From assembly GCF_030440425.1 (NCBI RefSeq), contig NZ_CP098023.1:1105501-1169500 (forward strand): DNA of 64,000 nt. The letters are read 5' to 3'. Shown piece by piece: positions 38,082-48,322 of the stretch. The notes under the pieces are model-generated. The model had not been told where the DNA came from. It saw only the letters and a program-made list of their open reading frames with translations, and did no database searches. How positions within the stretch are numbered: position 1 is the first letter of the stretch; the number at the start of each line of letters is the position of its first letter. The position numbers and the translations under genes were made by a program. The stretch is from Microbulbifer sp. MI-G (GTDB taxonomy: Bacteria > Pseudomonadota > Gammaproteobacteria > Pseudomonadales > Cellvibrionaceae).

Positions 38082-39867
38082 GCTGTTGTAATGACTCTTT
38101 GATTTGCAGACGTTTCATTGCGGCCGGAATCATTTCACTGTGGGGGTGGGTTGCAAGCCCGTCTTTCCAGACCTTGAGGGCACCCATGCGATCTCCCTGT
38201 ACCCAGAGCACCTCGCCCAGGTGGGCAGCGATTTCATGATCGGGCAACTTCTCCAATGCCCTGCGCAAATAGGTTTCTGCCGCGCTGTAATTACCCAGAC
38301 GGTACTGCACCCAGCCCATGCTGTCGAGGATGGCGGGATCTTCCGGTTTCAACGCCAGGGCCTTGCTGATCAGCTGAAGTGCTTCCCCGCGGCGCGACGG
38401 GTCGTCGATCAACTTGTAGCCCAGAGCGTTCAGTACAGTGGCGTTTTGTGGGTCGCGTTTGAGTAAACTGCGCAGATCGCGCTCAAAGGCCGCGGCATTG
38501 CCGAGTTGATCGTTGAGTAAGGCGCGGGCATAGATCAGGCGATGACTGGCACTGTTGGCTGTGAGGGCCTGTTCGACCCGCTCCAGTGCCAGTTGCGGCT
38601 CGCCGTTCTTGCGCAGCAGTTCAACCTCCATGAGGTAGAAGTGTTCCTCCTGCACAGGGTGTTGTTGGCGAAGCTCGGCAAACCACTGCCGGTTGTCCTT
38701 GTGCTGGCCAGTGGCGGCGAGCAACCGGGTACCGCGGGTGATGGCTTCCAGGTAATCGTTGCCCGGTTGGACCTGGCGAAAATGTTCGACAGCGGTGCTA
38801 ACCTCCTGCTGCTTCTCGGCTAGGCCTCCCAGATAAAAATGTGCTGAAGATTCGTGTTGTCCCAGTTCCAGCAATTTTGTAAACAGTGGCTTGGCCGCGT
38901 CTATCTGGTTGGTCTCATATTCAATCAGGGCGAGGGACAGGATCAGATTGCCATCTTCGGGGCGCTGTTTGACCAGTTCGGCAAATTGCTGGCGTGCCAG
39001 GGCCAGGTTCTCGCGGATCAGCAGGCGTGCATATTGCAGGCGCAGACGGCTCTCATCGGGGTGGATGTTGACCAGATTTTCCAGGAGTTCGATCGCGTCG
39101 CGACGCTTGCCGAGGTCAACCAGCAGTTGGCTTTCCAGCAGCGGCGCATCGAGCTGGTCGGGGTGCTGTTGCTGGACCTGGTGCACCAGGGTGAGGGCGC
39201 GACCGTACTGCTTGCCGGCACGCAACGCCATGGCATAGGCCAGAATCACCTCGTCGTTGTTGGGGTATTCCTGAGCCAGATGGGCAAGATTTGCCAGGGT
39301 TTGTGCATCGAGTTGCTGATGTGCGATGGCAGTGGAAGCGAGGGACTGCAAAGGCGGCTTGCCGCCCAGTGCCAGGGCCTTTTCTGCATGGGCCAGGGCG
39401 GCCGGCAAATTCCCGGCCAGAGTCAGTTCCGCAGTTACCGCCAGGTGAGCTTCAGTATTTTCCGGCTCCAGTTCGACCCACAACTGGGCGGAACGCAGGG
39501 CGGCCTGGCGGGCATTGAGGAAGCGGGCGATGCGCGTAGCGCGGGCGGCTACGCCGGCATCCTGAGTGACCTTCGCCTGGCGGTAGTAGTTGGCGAGAGC
39601 GACATCGTAGTGCTTGCGGATACCGGCAACTTCCGCCACCAGCAATGTGTAGAAGGTATCGATGGGAAAGGCCCGTGTGTCGGCCGGCCGGGATGAGACG
39701 GCTGTTTTTGTCTTTTGGTCCTGCACAGCCTGGCTGGGGGGTTCCCCGGTACCCCCCGGTGATGGTACCTGGGTACAGGCCCCCACCATGAATAGAGAGC
39801 AGAGGCCAAGGAACAGGGGGAGACCGGCGGCCCGGGGCTTTGGGAATAACAGGCAGGGTGGGAGCAT
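38065..39867 (-). CDS. TPR-repeat lipoprotein
   Basis: A 600-residue protein. Signal peptide with lipobox MVGAC (Cys31), a Pro/Thr-rich linker, then about 14 tetratricopeptide repeats (for example NTEAHLAVTAELTLAGNLP, DPAILDSMGWVQYRLGNY). It equals the Pseudomonas PA4667-type gene between hemA and lolB. It is anchored in the outer or inner membrane facing the periplasm and probably scaffolds envelope proteins. Exact role unknown. Divergent from hemA. Confidence 0.92.
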   Translation of the reverse strand: MLPPCLLFPKPRAAGLPLFLGLCSLFMVGACTQVPSPGGTGEPPSQAVQDQKTKTAVSSRPADTRAFPIDTFYTLLVAEVAGIRKHYDVALANYYRQAKVTQDAGVAARATRIARFLNARQAALRSAQLWVELEPENTEAHLAVTAELTLAGNLPAALAHAEKALALGGKPPLQSLASTAIAHQQLDAQTLANLAHLAQEYPNNDEVILAYAMALRAGKQYGRALTLVHQVQQQHPDQLDAPLLESQLLVDLGKRRDAIELLENLVNIHPDESRLRLQYARLLIRENLALARQQFAELVKQRPEDGNLILSLALIEYETNQIDAAKPLFTKLLELGQHESSAHFYLGGLAEKQQEVSTAVEHFRQVQPGNDYLEAITRGTRLLAATGQHKDNRQWFAELRQQHPVQEEHFYLMEVELLRKNGEPQLALERVEQALTANSASHRLIYARALLNDQLGNAAAFERDLRSLLKRDPQNATVLNALGYKLIDDPSRRGEALQLISKALALKPEDPAILDSMGWVQYRLGNYSAAETYLRRALEKLPDHEIAAHLGEVLWVQGDRMGALKVWKDGLATHPHSEMIPAAMKRLQIKESLQQHVSDH

Positions 39868-40102
39868 AGATCGTGTCCATACGTTGCTGGGCGCGGGAGC
39901 GGGGTACGAGTGACGTGTTTTAACCGATTAACGCCATATAATTCTAGTCGTGAATCGTTCTGCGAACGGCAGGCTCCTGGCCTCCTGGCCAAATCAGCGC
40001 GCAATTTAACCGTCAGCCGGTCTTGCAAGAGAGACGGCGGCCCCTGAAAATGCGCCCCCAATGTGAATTTCGCACTTCGAGATTGAGCAACGACGAAACG
40101 CT
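39868..40102. promoter_or_regulatory. divergent promoter region hemA / TPR lipoprotein
   Basis: This 235-base region serves both directions. A perfect TATAAT (39937-39942) faces hemA, but the -35 position is poor (GTGTTT at 16-bp spacing). Assignment is tentative. Confidence 0.4.
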
Positions 40103-41380
40103 ATGCCATTTGTTATCCTGGGTATCAACCACGACAGCGCGCCCATAGAGGTGCGCGAGCGGGTGGCTTTCGCGCCCGAGGCGGTGGCCGGTGCCTTGGC
40201 AGATGCGCGCACATTGCTCGACTGCCGGGAGCTGGCCATTCTCTCCACCTGCAACCGCACCGAGATCTATGGGACCATCGACGCAGAGCCACTGCTCCGG
40301 TGGCTCGCTGAGTACCAGCGTATACCGCTGGAACAGTTGAAAAGCTGCAGTTACCGCTATAGCGGAGAGGCGGCAGTGCGGCATATGATGCGCGTCGCCT
40401 GCGGCCTTGACTCCCTGGTCCTGGGTGAGCCGCAGATTCTCGGGCAGATCAAGTCTGCCTATGCGGTGGCGCGGGAATCCGGCAGTGTCGGCGGCGAACT
40501 GCACCGGGTATTCCAGAGGGTGTTTACCGTTGCGAAAAAAGTGCGCACTGAGACAGCTATCGGTGAAAACCCGGTGTCTGTAGCCTATGCCGCGGTATCC
40601 CTGGCCTCGCGTATTTTTACTGATCTGAAGAGGCAGACGGTACTGTTGATCGGCGCCGGTGAGACGGTCGAACTACTGGCACGATACCTGTTGGATCAGG
40701 GCATCAGGCAGTTGATTGTGGCAAACCGGACCCTGAGTCGCGCCCAGGTGCTGGCGGAGAATTTTGGCGCGGAGGCAATTTTGCTTGCCGATATTCCCGA
40801 ACATCTGGACCGCGCAGATATTGTCATCAGTTCCACCGCCAGCCAGCTGCCCATTCTGGGAAAGGGCGCGGTGGAATCCGCGTTGCGCAGACGACGCCAC
40901 AGCCCGATGTTTATGGTGGACATCGCCGTACCGCGGGATATAGAACCCCAGGTGGGAGAGCTCGATGATGTCTACCTGTACACGGTGGACGATCTGCGCG
41001 GTGTGATTGATGAAGGCATGCGCTCCCGCGAGAAAGCCGCCGAGGCTGCAGGGGCGATAGTGGACACCGCCGCGGCAGAATTTACCAAAGAGTGCCGGGC
41101 ACTCGGGGCAGTGGATACCATTCGCAGCTACCGCCAGCGCGTCCAGGAAATCAGTGGTGTGGAACTGGAGCGGGTGCTGTTGCAACTGGACAAGGGCGGG
41201 GACCCACGACGCCTGATGGAACAACTGGTCCGGACACTGACGAATAAACTGATCCACGCGCCCACGGTCAGCTTAAAGAAAGCCACTGCCGATGGCGATC
41301 TGGAGCGCCTGCGCATTGTGCGTGAGGTGGTGGGGTTGGACGACCTCGCCGAGATCCCATTAGAGAAAAAGCACAAATGA
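40103..41380 (+). CDS. hemA: glutamyl-tRNA reductase
   Basis: A 425-residue enzyme, first step of C5 haem synthesis: it reduces Glu-tRNA to glutamate-1-semialdehyde. Catalytic Cys50 lies in STCNRTE; the NADPH site is [13 protein letters not shown]. The dimerisation helix domain is C-terminal. Overlaps prfA by 4 bases (ATGA). Order hemA-prfA-prmC is classic. Confidence 0.97.
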   Translation: MPFVILGINHDSAPIEVRERVAFAPEAVAGALADARTLLDCRELAILSTCNRTEIYGTIDAEPLLRWLAEYQRIPLEQLKSCSYRYSGEAAVRHMMRVACGLDSLVLGEPQILGQIKSAYAVARESGSVGGELHRVFQRVFTVAKKVRTETAIGENPVSVAYAAVSLASRIFTDLKRQTVLLIGAGETVELLARYLLDQGIRQLIVANRTLSRAQVLAENFGAEAILLADIPEHLDRADIVISSTASQLPILGKGAVESALRRRRHSPMFMVDIAVPRDIEPQVGELDDVYLYTVDDLRGVIDEGMRSREKAAEAAGAIVDTAAAEFTKECRALGAVDTIRSYRQRVQEISGVELERVLLQLDKGGDPRRLMEQLVRTLTNKLIHAPTVSLKKATADGDLERLRIVREVVGLDDLAEIPLEKKHK

Positions 41381-42459
41381 AAGAGTCGCTACTGAACAAA
41401 CTGGATCACCTGCAGGAGCGCCACGAGGAGATATCTGCGCTGCTCGGTGATGCCGGTGTCATCGCCGACCAGGAACAGTTCCGCGACCTGTCGCGAGAGT
41501 ATGCCGAACTGGAAGAAGTGGTGAAATGCTATGGCCGTTACCGGCAGCTGCAAGAGGACATGGCGGCGGCGCGGGAGATGCTCAGTGAGCGCGATTCTGA
41601 ATTGCGTGAGATGGCGCAGGAGGAATTGAGCGAGGCGCAGCGCCAAGTGGCGCCTCTGGAGCGCGAACTGCAGGCCCTGCTGCTGCCCCGCGACCCCAAT
41701 GACCGCAAAAATGTCTTCCTGGAGATCCGCGCTGGCACCGGTGGTGATGAGGCGGCGATTTTTTCCGGCGATCTGTTTCGCATGTATTCCCGCTATGCGG
41801 AAAAGCAGGGCTGGCGCCTTGAAATTATCAGTGAAAATCCCGGTGAACACGGCGGTTACAAGGAAATCATTACCCGCGTGGCAGGCGAGAATGTCTACGC
41901 AAAGCTCAAATTCGAGTCCGGTGCCCACCGCGTCCAGCGGGTTCCGGAAACCGAGTCCCAGGGGCGTATCCACACCTCCGCCTGCACCGTGGCAGTCATG
42001 CCGGAGCCGGATGAGCGCGATGCCATTGAGGTTAACCGGGCCGATTTGCGCGTGGATACCTATCGCGCTTCCGGCGCCGGTGGCCAGCATGTGAACAAAA
42101 CGGATTCCGCCGTGCGCCTGACCCATATTCCTTCGGGTATCGTGGTGGAGTGCCAGGACGAACGCTCCCAGCACAAGAACCGCGCCAAGGCAATGGCACT
42201 GCTGCAGGCCAAACTGTCCAGCGAGCAGGAGGCGGCTGCGGCGCAGGAAATTTCTGATGCACGCAAAAGCCTGGTGGGCAGCGGTGACCGTTCCGAGCGT
42301 ATCCGCACCTACAATTTTCCCCAGGGGCGGGTGACTGATCACCGTATCGGCCTGACCCTGTACAAACTGGATGAAGTGATGCAGGGTGCGCTGGAGACTG
42401 TGATCGAGCCGTTGCGCACCGAGCACCAGGCGGACCAGCTCGCGGCTATGGGCCAGTAA
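41377..42459 (+). CDS. prfA: peptide chain release factor 1
   Basis: A 360-residue class I release factor reading UAA/UAG. The GGQ motif at 235-237 ([12 protein letters not shown]) hydrolyses peptidyl-tRNA, and its Gln is the target of PrmC encoded just downstream. The [10 protein letters not shown] block is the family-conserved region after GGQ. Start codon overlaps hemA. Confidence 0.98.
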   Translation: MKESLLNKLDHLQERHEEISALLGDAGVIADQEQFRDLSREYAELEEVVKCYGRYRQLQEDMAAAREMLSERDSELREMAQEELSEAQRQVAPLERELQALLLPRDPNDRKNVFLEIRAGTGGDEAAIFSGDLFRMYSRYAEKQGWRLEIISENPGEHGGYKEIITRVAGENVYAKLKFESGAHRVQRVPETESQGRIHTSACTVAVMPEPDERDAIEVNRADLRVDTYRASGAGGQHVNKTDSAVRLTHIPSGIVVECQDERSQHKNRAKAMALLQAKLSSEQEAAAAQEISDARKSLVGSGDRSERIRTYNFPQGRVTDHRIGLTLYKLDEVMQGALETVIEPLRTEHQADQLAAMGQ

Positions 42460-42498
42460 TGCGGATGTTTCTAAGCCGCCATAGATAGCTGTTTGCGT

Positions 42499-43350
42499 AT
42501 GGCCAGTGTCAAGGACAATATTGCTCGCTGGGTGGAATTAACCCACAGCGAGTCGGCGCGATTGGATACAGAGGTTCTGCTCGGCCATATCCTTGCGCGC
42601 GGGCGCGCCTGGCTCTACACCTGGCCGGAATATCAATTGACGCCGGCCCAACAGAGCGCATTTGATGGACTACTGGCGCGGCGCCGAGATGGGGAGCCGG
42701 TGGCACACCTGACCGGAGAGCGGGAATTCTGGTCCCTCAGATTAAAAGTCGATGCCTCCACCCTGATTCCCCGCCCGGACACCGAGCTGCTGGTGGAAAC
42801 GGCCCTGTCGCTCTGTCCGCAGCAACAGCTGTGTGCGCTGGATCTGGGCACCGGTACCGGGGCCATAGCACTGGCGCTGGCTGCGGAGAGGCCGGGTTGG
42901 CGGATTATTGCTGTGGAGAAATCGGAAAGAGCGCTGGTGCTGGCCGAGGAAAACCGCCGTAACCTCGGCTTTCACAATGTGGAGATACAACAGAGTGACT
43001 GGTTTGCCCAACTGCAGCCGCAGCGTTTCGCGCTGATTATCAGCAACCCCCCCTATATCGACAGGGCCGATCCACACCTGCAACATGGCGATGTGCGTTT
43101 CGAACCGCACTCCGCACTGGTGGCGGGACGCCGGGGCCTCGCGGATATCGAGCATATCGCCACGCGCGCTGTCGATTACCTGGAAGTGGGGGGCTGGTTA
43201 CTGGTGGAGCACGGCTGGCAGCAGGCGGCGCGGGTGCGGAGGATTTTTAGCGCGGCTGGTTTTGTCGATGTACAAAGCCGCAGGGATTTTTGCCGCCGGG
43301 AAAGAATCACGTTGGGGCGAACACAGCCACAGTTGTCCGCCGGAACATAG
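42499..43350 (+). CDS. prmC: release factor glutamine methyltransferase
   Basis: A 283-residue SAM-dependent enzyme that methylates the GGQ glutamine of release factors. The catalytic NPPY is at 183-186; the SAM loop is LDLGTGTGAIALALA; the N-terminal five-helix domain binds the factor. The ATG at 42499 is preferred to a TTG two codons earlier. Confidence 0.96.
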   Translation: MASVKDNIARWVELTHSESARLDTEVLLGHILARGRAWLYTWPEYQLTPAQQSAFDGLLARRRDGEPVAHLTGEREFWSLRLKVDASTLIPRPDTELLVETALSLCPQQQLCALDLGTGTGAIALALAAERPGWRIIAVEKSERALVLAEENRRNLGFHNVEIQQSDWFAQLQPQRFALIISNPPYIDRADPHLQHGDVRFEPHSALVAGRRGLADIEHIATRAVDYLEVGGWLLVEHGWQQAARVRRIFSAAGFVDVQSRRDFCRRERITLGRTQPQLSAGT

Positions 43351-43380
43351 AGCATCCCGGCGCTGAGAAAAGGGGGGTCT

Positions 43381-44283
43381 GTGCACGATCACGTCCACCA
43401 TCGCAACGGCAATGGCGCCTTGCGCCCGCTGCTGATTGCTTTCCTGCTCACACTGGGTTTCTCCTTTGTGGAATTGGTGGGAGGCTGGCTGTCCGGTTCC
43501 CTTGCACTGCTCAGTGATGCCGGACATATGCTCACGGATGCTTTTGCTCTGGCGCTCGGGGCTGTCGCTGCGGCGCTGGCAAAAAAACCGGCGGATCGCG
43601 ATCTGTCTTTTGGCTGGGGCCGGGCGGAGGTGTTGGCGGCGGTGATCAACGGTGTGATTATGCTGCTGATCGTCGCTGGTATTTCCTTTGCCGCGATTGA
43701 CCGGCTGCGCAACCCACAGCCGGTGCAGGGCGCTACAGTGATGCTGATTGCTGCTATCGGGCTGCTGGTCAATGTCCTGGCAGCCTGGACACTCTACCGG
43801 GGTGAGCGCACAATCAATATCCGCGGGGCTCTGCTGCATGTCATGGGGGATTTGCTGGGCTCGATGGCTGCGCTGGTCTCCGGTGCGGTGATCTACCTGA
43901 GCGGCTGGTTACCCATTGATCCGTTACTGTCCCTGTTGATCTGCCTGCTAATCCTGATTTCCTGTGTGCGCTTGCTGCGCGATGCGGTCGATGTATTGAT
44001 GGAGCGGGTACCGCGGGAGCTGAGTCTGCCGGTGGTGGGTGAGACTCTGGCGCAGGTCAGCGGAGTGCGCTCCGTGCACGATCTGCATATCTGGCGGTTG
44101 GATTCCAGTACCGTTTCGCTTTCAGCACATATTGTGGTGGACGACCTGTCGGCCTGGTCGGCGGTGCTGGAGCGCCTGCGGGAAACCCTGATCAAGCGCT
44201 TTGGTATCGAGCATATTACCCTGCAACCGGAACCGATTGATCAGGTCGGGCCCGTGATTATCGACAGGGTCAGCACACCCTGA
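43381..44283 (+). CDS. cation diffusion facilitator (Zn/Co efflux)
   Basis: A 300-residue inner-membrane exporter starting at GTG with a His-rich N-terminus (HDHVHH). Six helices. The metal site uses Asp46 and HxxxD (His49, Asp53) in helix 2 and a second HxxxD (HVMGD) in helix 5. A cytoplasmic ferredoxin-like domain ends the protein (HDLHIWRLDSS, GIEHITLQPE). It resembles CzcD/ZitB-type zinc, cobalt or cadmium proton antiporters. It converges with an 8-base gap on the M14-type gene. Confidence 0.92.
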   Translation: MHDHVHHRNGNGALRPLLIAFLLTLGFSFVELVGGWLSGSLALLSDAGHMLTDAFALALGAVAAALAKKPADRDLSFGWGRAEVLAAVINGVIMLLIVAGISFAAIDRLRNPQPVQGATVMLIAAIGLLVNVLAAWTLYRGERTINIRGALLHVMGDLLGSMAALVSGAVIYLSGWLPIDPLLSLLICLLILISCVRLLRDAVDVLMERVPRELSLPVVGETLAQVSGVRSVHDLHIWRLDSSTVSLSAHIVVDDLSAWSAVLERLRETLIKRFGIEHITLQPEPIDQVGPVIIDRVSTP

Positions 44284-44291
44284 TACCGGGT

Positions 44292-45728
44292 TCAATCTTC
44301 ATCGTTGAGGGATTCCGGGACCGTCTCAGTGGGGAATGTGTGTGCCGGTTTGACTACCCCGGCCTGCTCGGCTGCGGGGGCCTCTGTGACCACTTTCTGA
44401 GGTTTGCTGATCTGTTCTTCCGGCGCCTGGATACCGATATGGTAGGCCGCGAAACCGGGCTGTACCACCTGGTTCAACGCCATACCGAGAATACGCCCGT
44501 TGTGTTCTGAGCGAATTTCGGTGCGCACATTGGTAATGGGGTTGGTGACCGTGCCGAGCAGGTCTCCCCGGCCTATAAACTCGCCGAGCTGCACTGCACT
44601 GAAGATGATGCCGCCGGTGGTGGCGCGCTGCCAGGTGGAATTGTAATACACCGGCTCCGGGTCACCCCACAGGCGAAATTTGTGCACCATACCCAGTTGG
44701 TTCAGGAGGGTGCGGATTCCTTTCACACTGTGGCTGACGGATGGTTCGTCGAGCACCATGGGTGCCCCCGCCTCCAGCGTAACGGTAGGAATGCCCACCT
44801 CGACAGCGGCGCGGCGCAGTGTGCCTTTGGCACCGGTACTGTGCAGCACCACGGTGGCACCGAAGCCCTTGGTCATTTGCACGACTTTCGGATTGCTCAG
44901 GTCGCCGCGCAGCTGGGGCAGATTGGTTCGATAAAAAGAGCCTGTGTGCAGGTCGACCACGGCATTGCAATGGCTGATCACTTCGTGAAAAAACGAATGG
45001 GCGATGCGTGAGGCAGAAGAGCCATGGGGGTCGCCAGGGAAGTGCCTGTTGAGATCGCGACGATCTGTGAGGTAGCGGGAAGCGCGGTGAAAGCCCTGCA
45101 GGTTCACGATAGGCACCCCGATAACGGCGCCGCTCAAGTGTTCGGCATTCAGGTCGTACAGCACCCGCCGTACGGTTTCTATACTGTTGAGTTCGTCGCC
45201 GTGCACCGCGGCGGTAAGGCACAGTACCGGCCCCGGTCTGGCTCCGTTCACCACCAGTACCGGGGTGGGGCTGTAGACGCCTTCAAAGTGTTGGCTGGGA
45301 GACCAGGCCAGGCGGGTAGCGGTTGCCGGGGGTACCTCGGTACCGAGCAGACGCAGGGGCTTGGCGGTTTCCCTGGGTCCTGGTGAGAGGGTTTCCGCTG
45401 TGGTGATTTCCTGCACAGGTTGCTCCTGCGCCTCTTGCTTGGCGGTATGTGCGGGCTCCATGTTTGCGATGGGCTGGTCCAGCTGCAGGTTTTCCGCCTG
45501 GGGCAGGGGTGTCTGAGAACTGCTGTCCGGACCCGCATCAGGTGGGCGCGGCGTATCACCGCTGGGCACTGGCGGTGCGGGCAGAGTGATGTCCGGCTGC
45601 AGGTTTTCCACCTCGGGCACAATCGAATGTTGCGCCGGATCGGTTCCTCCCAGGCCCTGAGAAGCGGTCACCAGCAGGGAGAGGCCCAGCAAGCACTGGA
45701 TTCTGCTTGGGGAGAGGCGCGGGATCAT
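44292..45728 (-). CDS. secreted succinylglutamate desuccinylase/aspartoacylase-like protein
   Basis: A 478-residue protein with a signal peptide (LLGLSLLVTASQGLG). Residues ~25-130 are a Pro-rich linker with two similar pieces (EVENLQPDITLP and QAENLQLDQPIA). The C-terminal part is a zinc M14/AstE-AspA domain: AVHGDELNSIETV gives the HxxE metal pair and VVDLHTGSF the third His. Export plus this domain suggests cleavage of an amide in the periplasm or an unknown wall substrate. Other bacteria have cytoplasmic AstE forms without the linker. Confidence 0.85.
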   Translation of the reverse strand: MIPRLSPSRIQCLLGLSLLVTASQGLGGTDPAQHSIVPEVENLQPDITLPAPPVPSGDTPRPPDAGPDSSSQTPLPQAENLQLDQPIANMEPAHTAKQEAQEQPVQEITTAETLSPGPRETAKPLRLLGTEVPPATATRLAWSPSQHFEGVYSPTPVLVVNGARPGPVLCLTAAVHGDELNSIETVRRVLYDLNAEHLSGAVIGVPIVNLQGFHRASRYLTDRRDLNRHFPGDPHGSSASRIAHSFFHEVISHCNAVVDLHTGSFYRTNLPQLRGDLSNPKVVQMTKGFGATVVLHSTGAKGTLRRAAVEVGIPTVTLEAGAPMVLDEPSVSHSVKGIRTLLNQLGMVHKFRLWGDPEPVYYNSTWQRATTGGIIFSAVQLGEFIGRGDLLGTVTNPITNVRTEIRSEHNGRILGMALNQVVQPGFAAYHIGIQAPEEQISKPQKVVTEAPAAEQAGVVKPAHTFPTETVPESLNDED

Positions 45729-45816
45729 GGTTTCCTCCGGTCAGTCATTGAGTTTGTACGGCGCCGACGGTAGTGTTTTTGCCCGACACAGGCGCACACT
45801 TGGAGCGCGGGCCCGA

Positions 45817-47217
45817 TCAGGATGTTCCCCGCAGTTGAGAAGCCTCCCTGGCGATAGATGGCCTCCGGGCCATGGTGATGGCCCTGCGGCTGGTGTGCCA
45901 AAAGCGCATTGCCAGCAGGATTGAGGCGGTGCCGAGGCCGATACAGACCCCGGTCCAGTAGCCATACACTCCCCACAAGTTTTCCCCCAGCCAATAGGCG
46001 CTGGAGAGCCCCACCAGCCAGTAGGAGAAAAGCTGGATAAACATGGGCACGCGGGTGTCCTTGTATCCCCGCAGGGCGCCCCAGGTCATGGCCTGGGCGA
46101 CATCAACCAGTTGGAATGCCGCACAGAGCAACAGCAGATTGGTGGCAACGGCGACAATCTCTGCACTGCTGGTGTAGATCTGTACAAAAACACTGCGCAG
46201 GCTGATCAGCAGGACCCCGGTGCCCAGCGCGTAAAGTACTCCAGTACCAATCCCCACCTTGCCCGCAAACAGGGCCCGTTTGGGCCGCCCCTGACCCAGT
46301 AACTGGGCAGTGCGGATACTCAGGGCCTGAGCGAGCGCCAGAGCCACCAGATAGAAGATTGAGCCCACGTTCATACCGATCTGGTGGGCGGAGAGGATCG
46401 CCGCACCGTATGGTGCCAGCAAAACGGTCAGGCTCGCAAAGAAAGTGACCTCACTGGCGGCACCGACACACACCGGCAATCCCACTGCCAGCAGGTGCAG
46501 GAGGGTGGGCCAATGGGGCTTGGAGGGTGTCAATTTGAGTTTAAGCGCACGGTATGCGGGGTCGCTGCAGGCGTGCCAGAACAGCGCCAGGGCAATCAGG
46601 CAGCTGAGCGCGGCAGTGGCCCAGCCACAGCCGGCACCACCCATGGCAGGTATCGGGCCGGCGCCAAACACAAAGAGCATATCCAGCGGAATGTTGAGTA
46701 TCGCTGCGGCGAGGTAGATGCGCATAACCGGGCGCACCTGTCCCATGCCCTCGCAGTAACCGCGCAGGGCTGTGCCCAGGGCGAAGGGCAGGGTGCCGAC
46801 GGTCAGGGCCAGGATATAGCTTTGTAGTACCTGTCGTACAGGGGCTTCCGTGTCTATCCACTGACTCCAGACCGGTACCGCCAACAGGGCCAGAACCACC
46901 AGGAGGCCGCCGACGAATGCGATCCACAGCCCCTGGTGCAGCTGCCGTGCGCAGCCTTTTTCATCCCTCGCACCGCGCAGGTTAGCCACAAGCGGGGATA
47001 CCGCTGCGAGCAAACCGATCAGGGTCACAGCGCATACCGCCCAGATACTGGCGCCGAGTGCCAGGCCTGCCAGGTCCACTTCCCCGGCGCGACCGGCCAC
47101 GATGGTATCCACAACACCCATGCTCACAACGGCCAGGTTACTGACCGCCAGGGGCCCACCCAGCGTGGCCAGGTGTGACAGTTCAGTGGAAATGGCGTGT
47201 CGATAAAGCTTCAACAA
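45817..47217 (-). CDS. MATE-family multidrug/metal efflux transporter
   Basis: About 466 residues and 12 helices in two six-helix bundles. The frame is open to 47373, but residues before the TTG codons at 47217/47214 are polar and unlike MATE proteins, and no Met occurs until inside the first bundle, so a TTG start is chosen. Conserved PLAVSNLAVVSMGVVDTIVAGR opens the fold. It likely exports cationic drugs using Na+ or H+. No ribosome binding site is clear, so the start is tentative. The 428-base gap after its start, up to 47646, contains divergent promoters and no gene. Confidence 0.9.
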   Translation of the reverse strand: MLKLYRHAISTELSHLATLGGPLAVSNLAVVSMGVVDTIVAGRAGEVDLAGLALGASIWAVCAVTLIGLLAAVSPLVANLRGARDEKGCARQLHQGLWIAFVGGLLVVLALLAVPVWSQWIDTEAPVRQVLQSYILALTVGTLPFALGTALRGYCEGMGQVRPVMRIYLAAAILNIPLDMLFVFGAGPIPAMGGAGCGWATAALSCLIALALFWHACSDPAYRALKLKLTPSKPHWPTLLHLLAVGLPVCVGAASEVTFFASLTVLLAPYGAAILSAHQIGMNVGSIFYLVALALAQALSIRTAQLLGQGRPKRALFAGKVGIGTGVLYALGTGVLLISLRSVFVQIYTSSAEIVAVATNLLLLCAAFQLVDVAQAMTWGALRGYKDTRVPMFIQLFSYWLVGLSSAYWLGENLWGVYGYWTGVCIGLGTASILLAMRFWHTSRRAITMARRPSIAREASQLRGTS

Positions 47218-47645
47218 AGAAAAAAACCAGATTTCAGCGCTGTATACCAGTCGAAGATCGAGGGCAATCAGCCAAAGAGTGTGGTATTGGTAAACCGGCT
47301 TTGCAAAAGGGCCGCCAGTAGATCGCCGTGGCCAACCAAAAGGCAGTTGACCGCACGGGTCTCCCGTCACCAACTAAAGAACCGGCTATTTTACGGCGAA
47401 ACCCGGATTTGGCCCAGTGACTATTGGGATCGGTCCGGGCACGACCTGTGGAGCGAGGGTGCTGCAGCTGCAGAATTTGTTCACAATGGCCAGTTTCTGA
47501 TATCAAGATATCCATTCCTGCAGATGGCAGCAATGAAAGTAACCTTTGCGCTGACCTGCGCGTTTGGGGGTGAAGCCCCTGTGTAACAGATGTTGTGCCC
47601 GCTCGACTAAAGTGAACAAATAGACCGAAAGGGAGAGTGAAGATA

Positions 47646-48275
47646 ATGAGTGGTGCGATGAATAGCCTGGGGCGCTGGTATGCTTGCTTCCTGCATTTTG
47701 TGCGCAAGATCGACTGGTTGGGCCCACTGGCTTTGCGTATCTATTTGGCGCCGATATTTATTATGGCCGGCCTTAACAAGATGGGCAGTATTGAAGATGT
47801 TGCGGCATGGTTTGGCAACCCGGATTGGGGCCTGGGACTGCCCGCCCCGATGTTGATGGCCTGGCTGGCGGCGCTGGTGGAATTCTTTGGTGGTATTGCC
47901 ATTTTGGTGGGCTTTGGCACCCGTCTGGTGGCGATTCCGCTGATGTTTGTGATGGCGATTGCGGCGCTGACGGCGCATTGGGAAAACGGCTGGTCAGCGC
48001 TGCCGGATAAGACCCTGACAGCGCCCTGGGAGTGGCGTGAGGATCTGATCGACGATGCGGTCCTGCGCAAGGAGCGGGTGGTTGCACTGTTGAAGGAACA
48101 CGGCAACTACGAATGGCTGGTGGAAGCTGGCAATATCACCATCCTGAAAAACGGTATTGAATTTGCTGCGACCTATTTCATTATGTTGCTGGCATTGCTC
48201 TGCAGCGGAGCGGGCCGTTTTTTCAGTATCGATTACTGGCTGTGCCGACGCTATTGCGGGCGGGACCCCAGCTAG
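47646..48275 (+). CDS. DoxX-family membrane protein
   Basis: A 209-residue protein with four helices (RIYLAPIFIMAGLNKM, LAALVEFFGGIAIL, PLMFVMAIAALTAHW, TYFIMLLALLCSGAG). The ATG at 47646 fits the GGGAG ribosome binding site better than the GTG at 47637. It has an extra ~50-residue soluble loop (DKTLTAPWEWREDL) not seen in small DoxX proteins. Related proteins are linked to membrane redox or thiosulfate oxidation; function here unknown. Confidence 0.88.
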   Translation: MSGAMNSLGRWYACFLHFVRKIDWLGPLALRIYLAPIFIMAGLNKMGSIEDVAAWFGNPDWGLGLPAPMLMAWLAALVEFFGGIAILVGFGTRLVAIPLMFVMAIAALTAHWENGWSALPDKTLTAPWEWREDLIDDAVLRKERVVALLKEHGNYEWLVEAGNITILKNGIEFAATYFIMLLALLCSGAGRFFSIDYWLCRRYCGRDPS

Positions 48276-48322
48276 AGATGGTATACTCGCCAGCTATTTG
48301 AATATTTGAGCGAGTATCTCCC

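Noticed and set aside
41389..42426. 345-codon minus frame opposite prfA
   Set aside because: Lies entirely antisense to a certain gene and has no motif.
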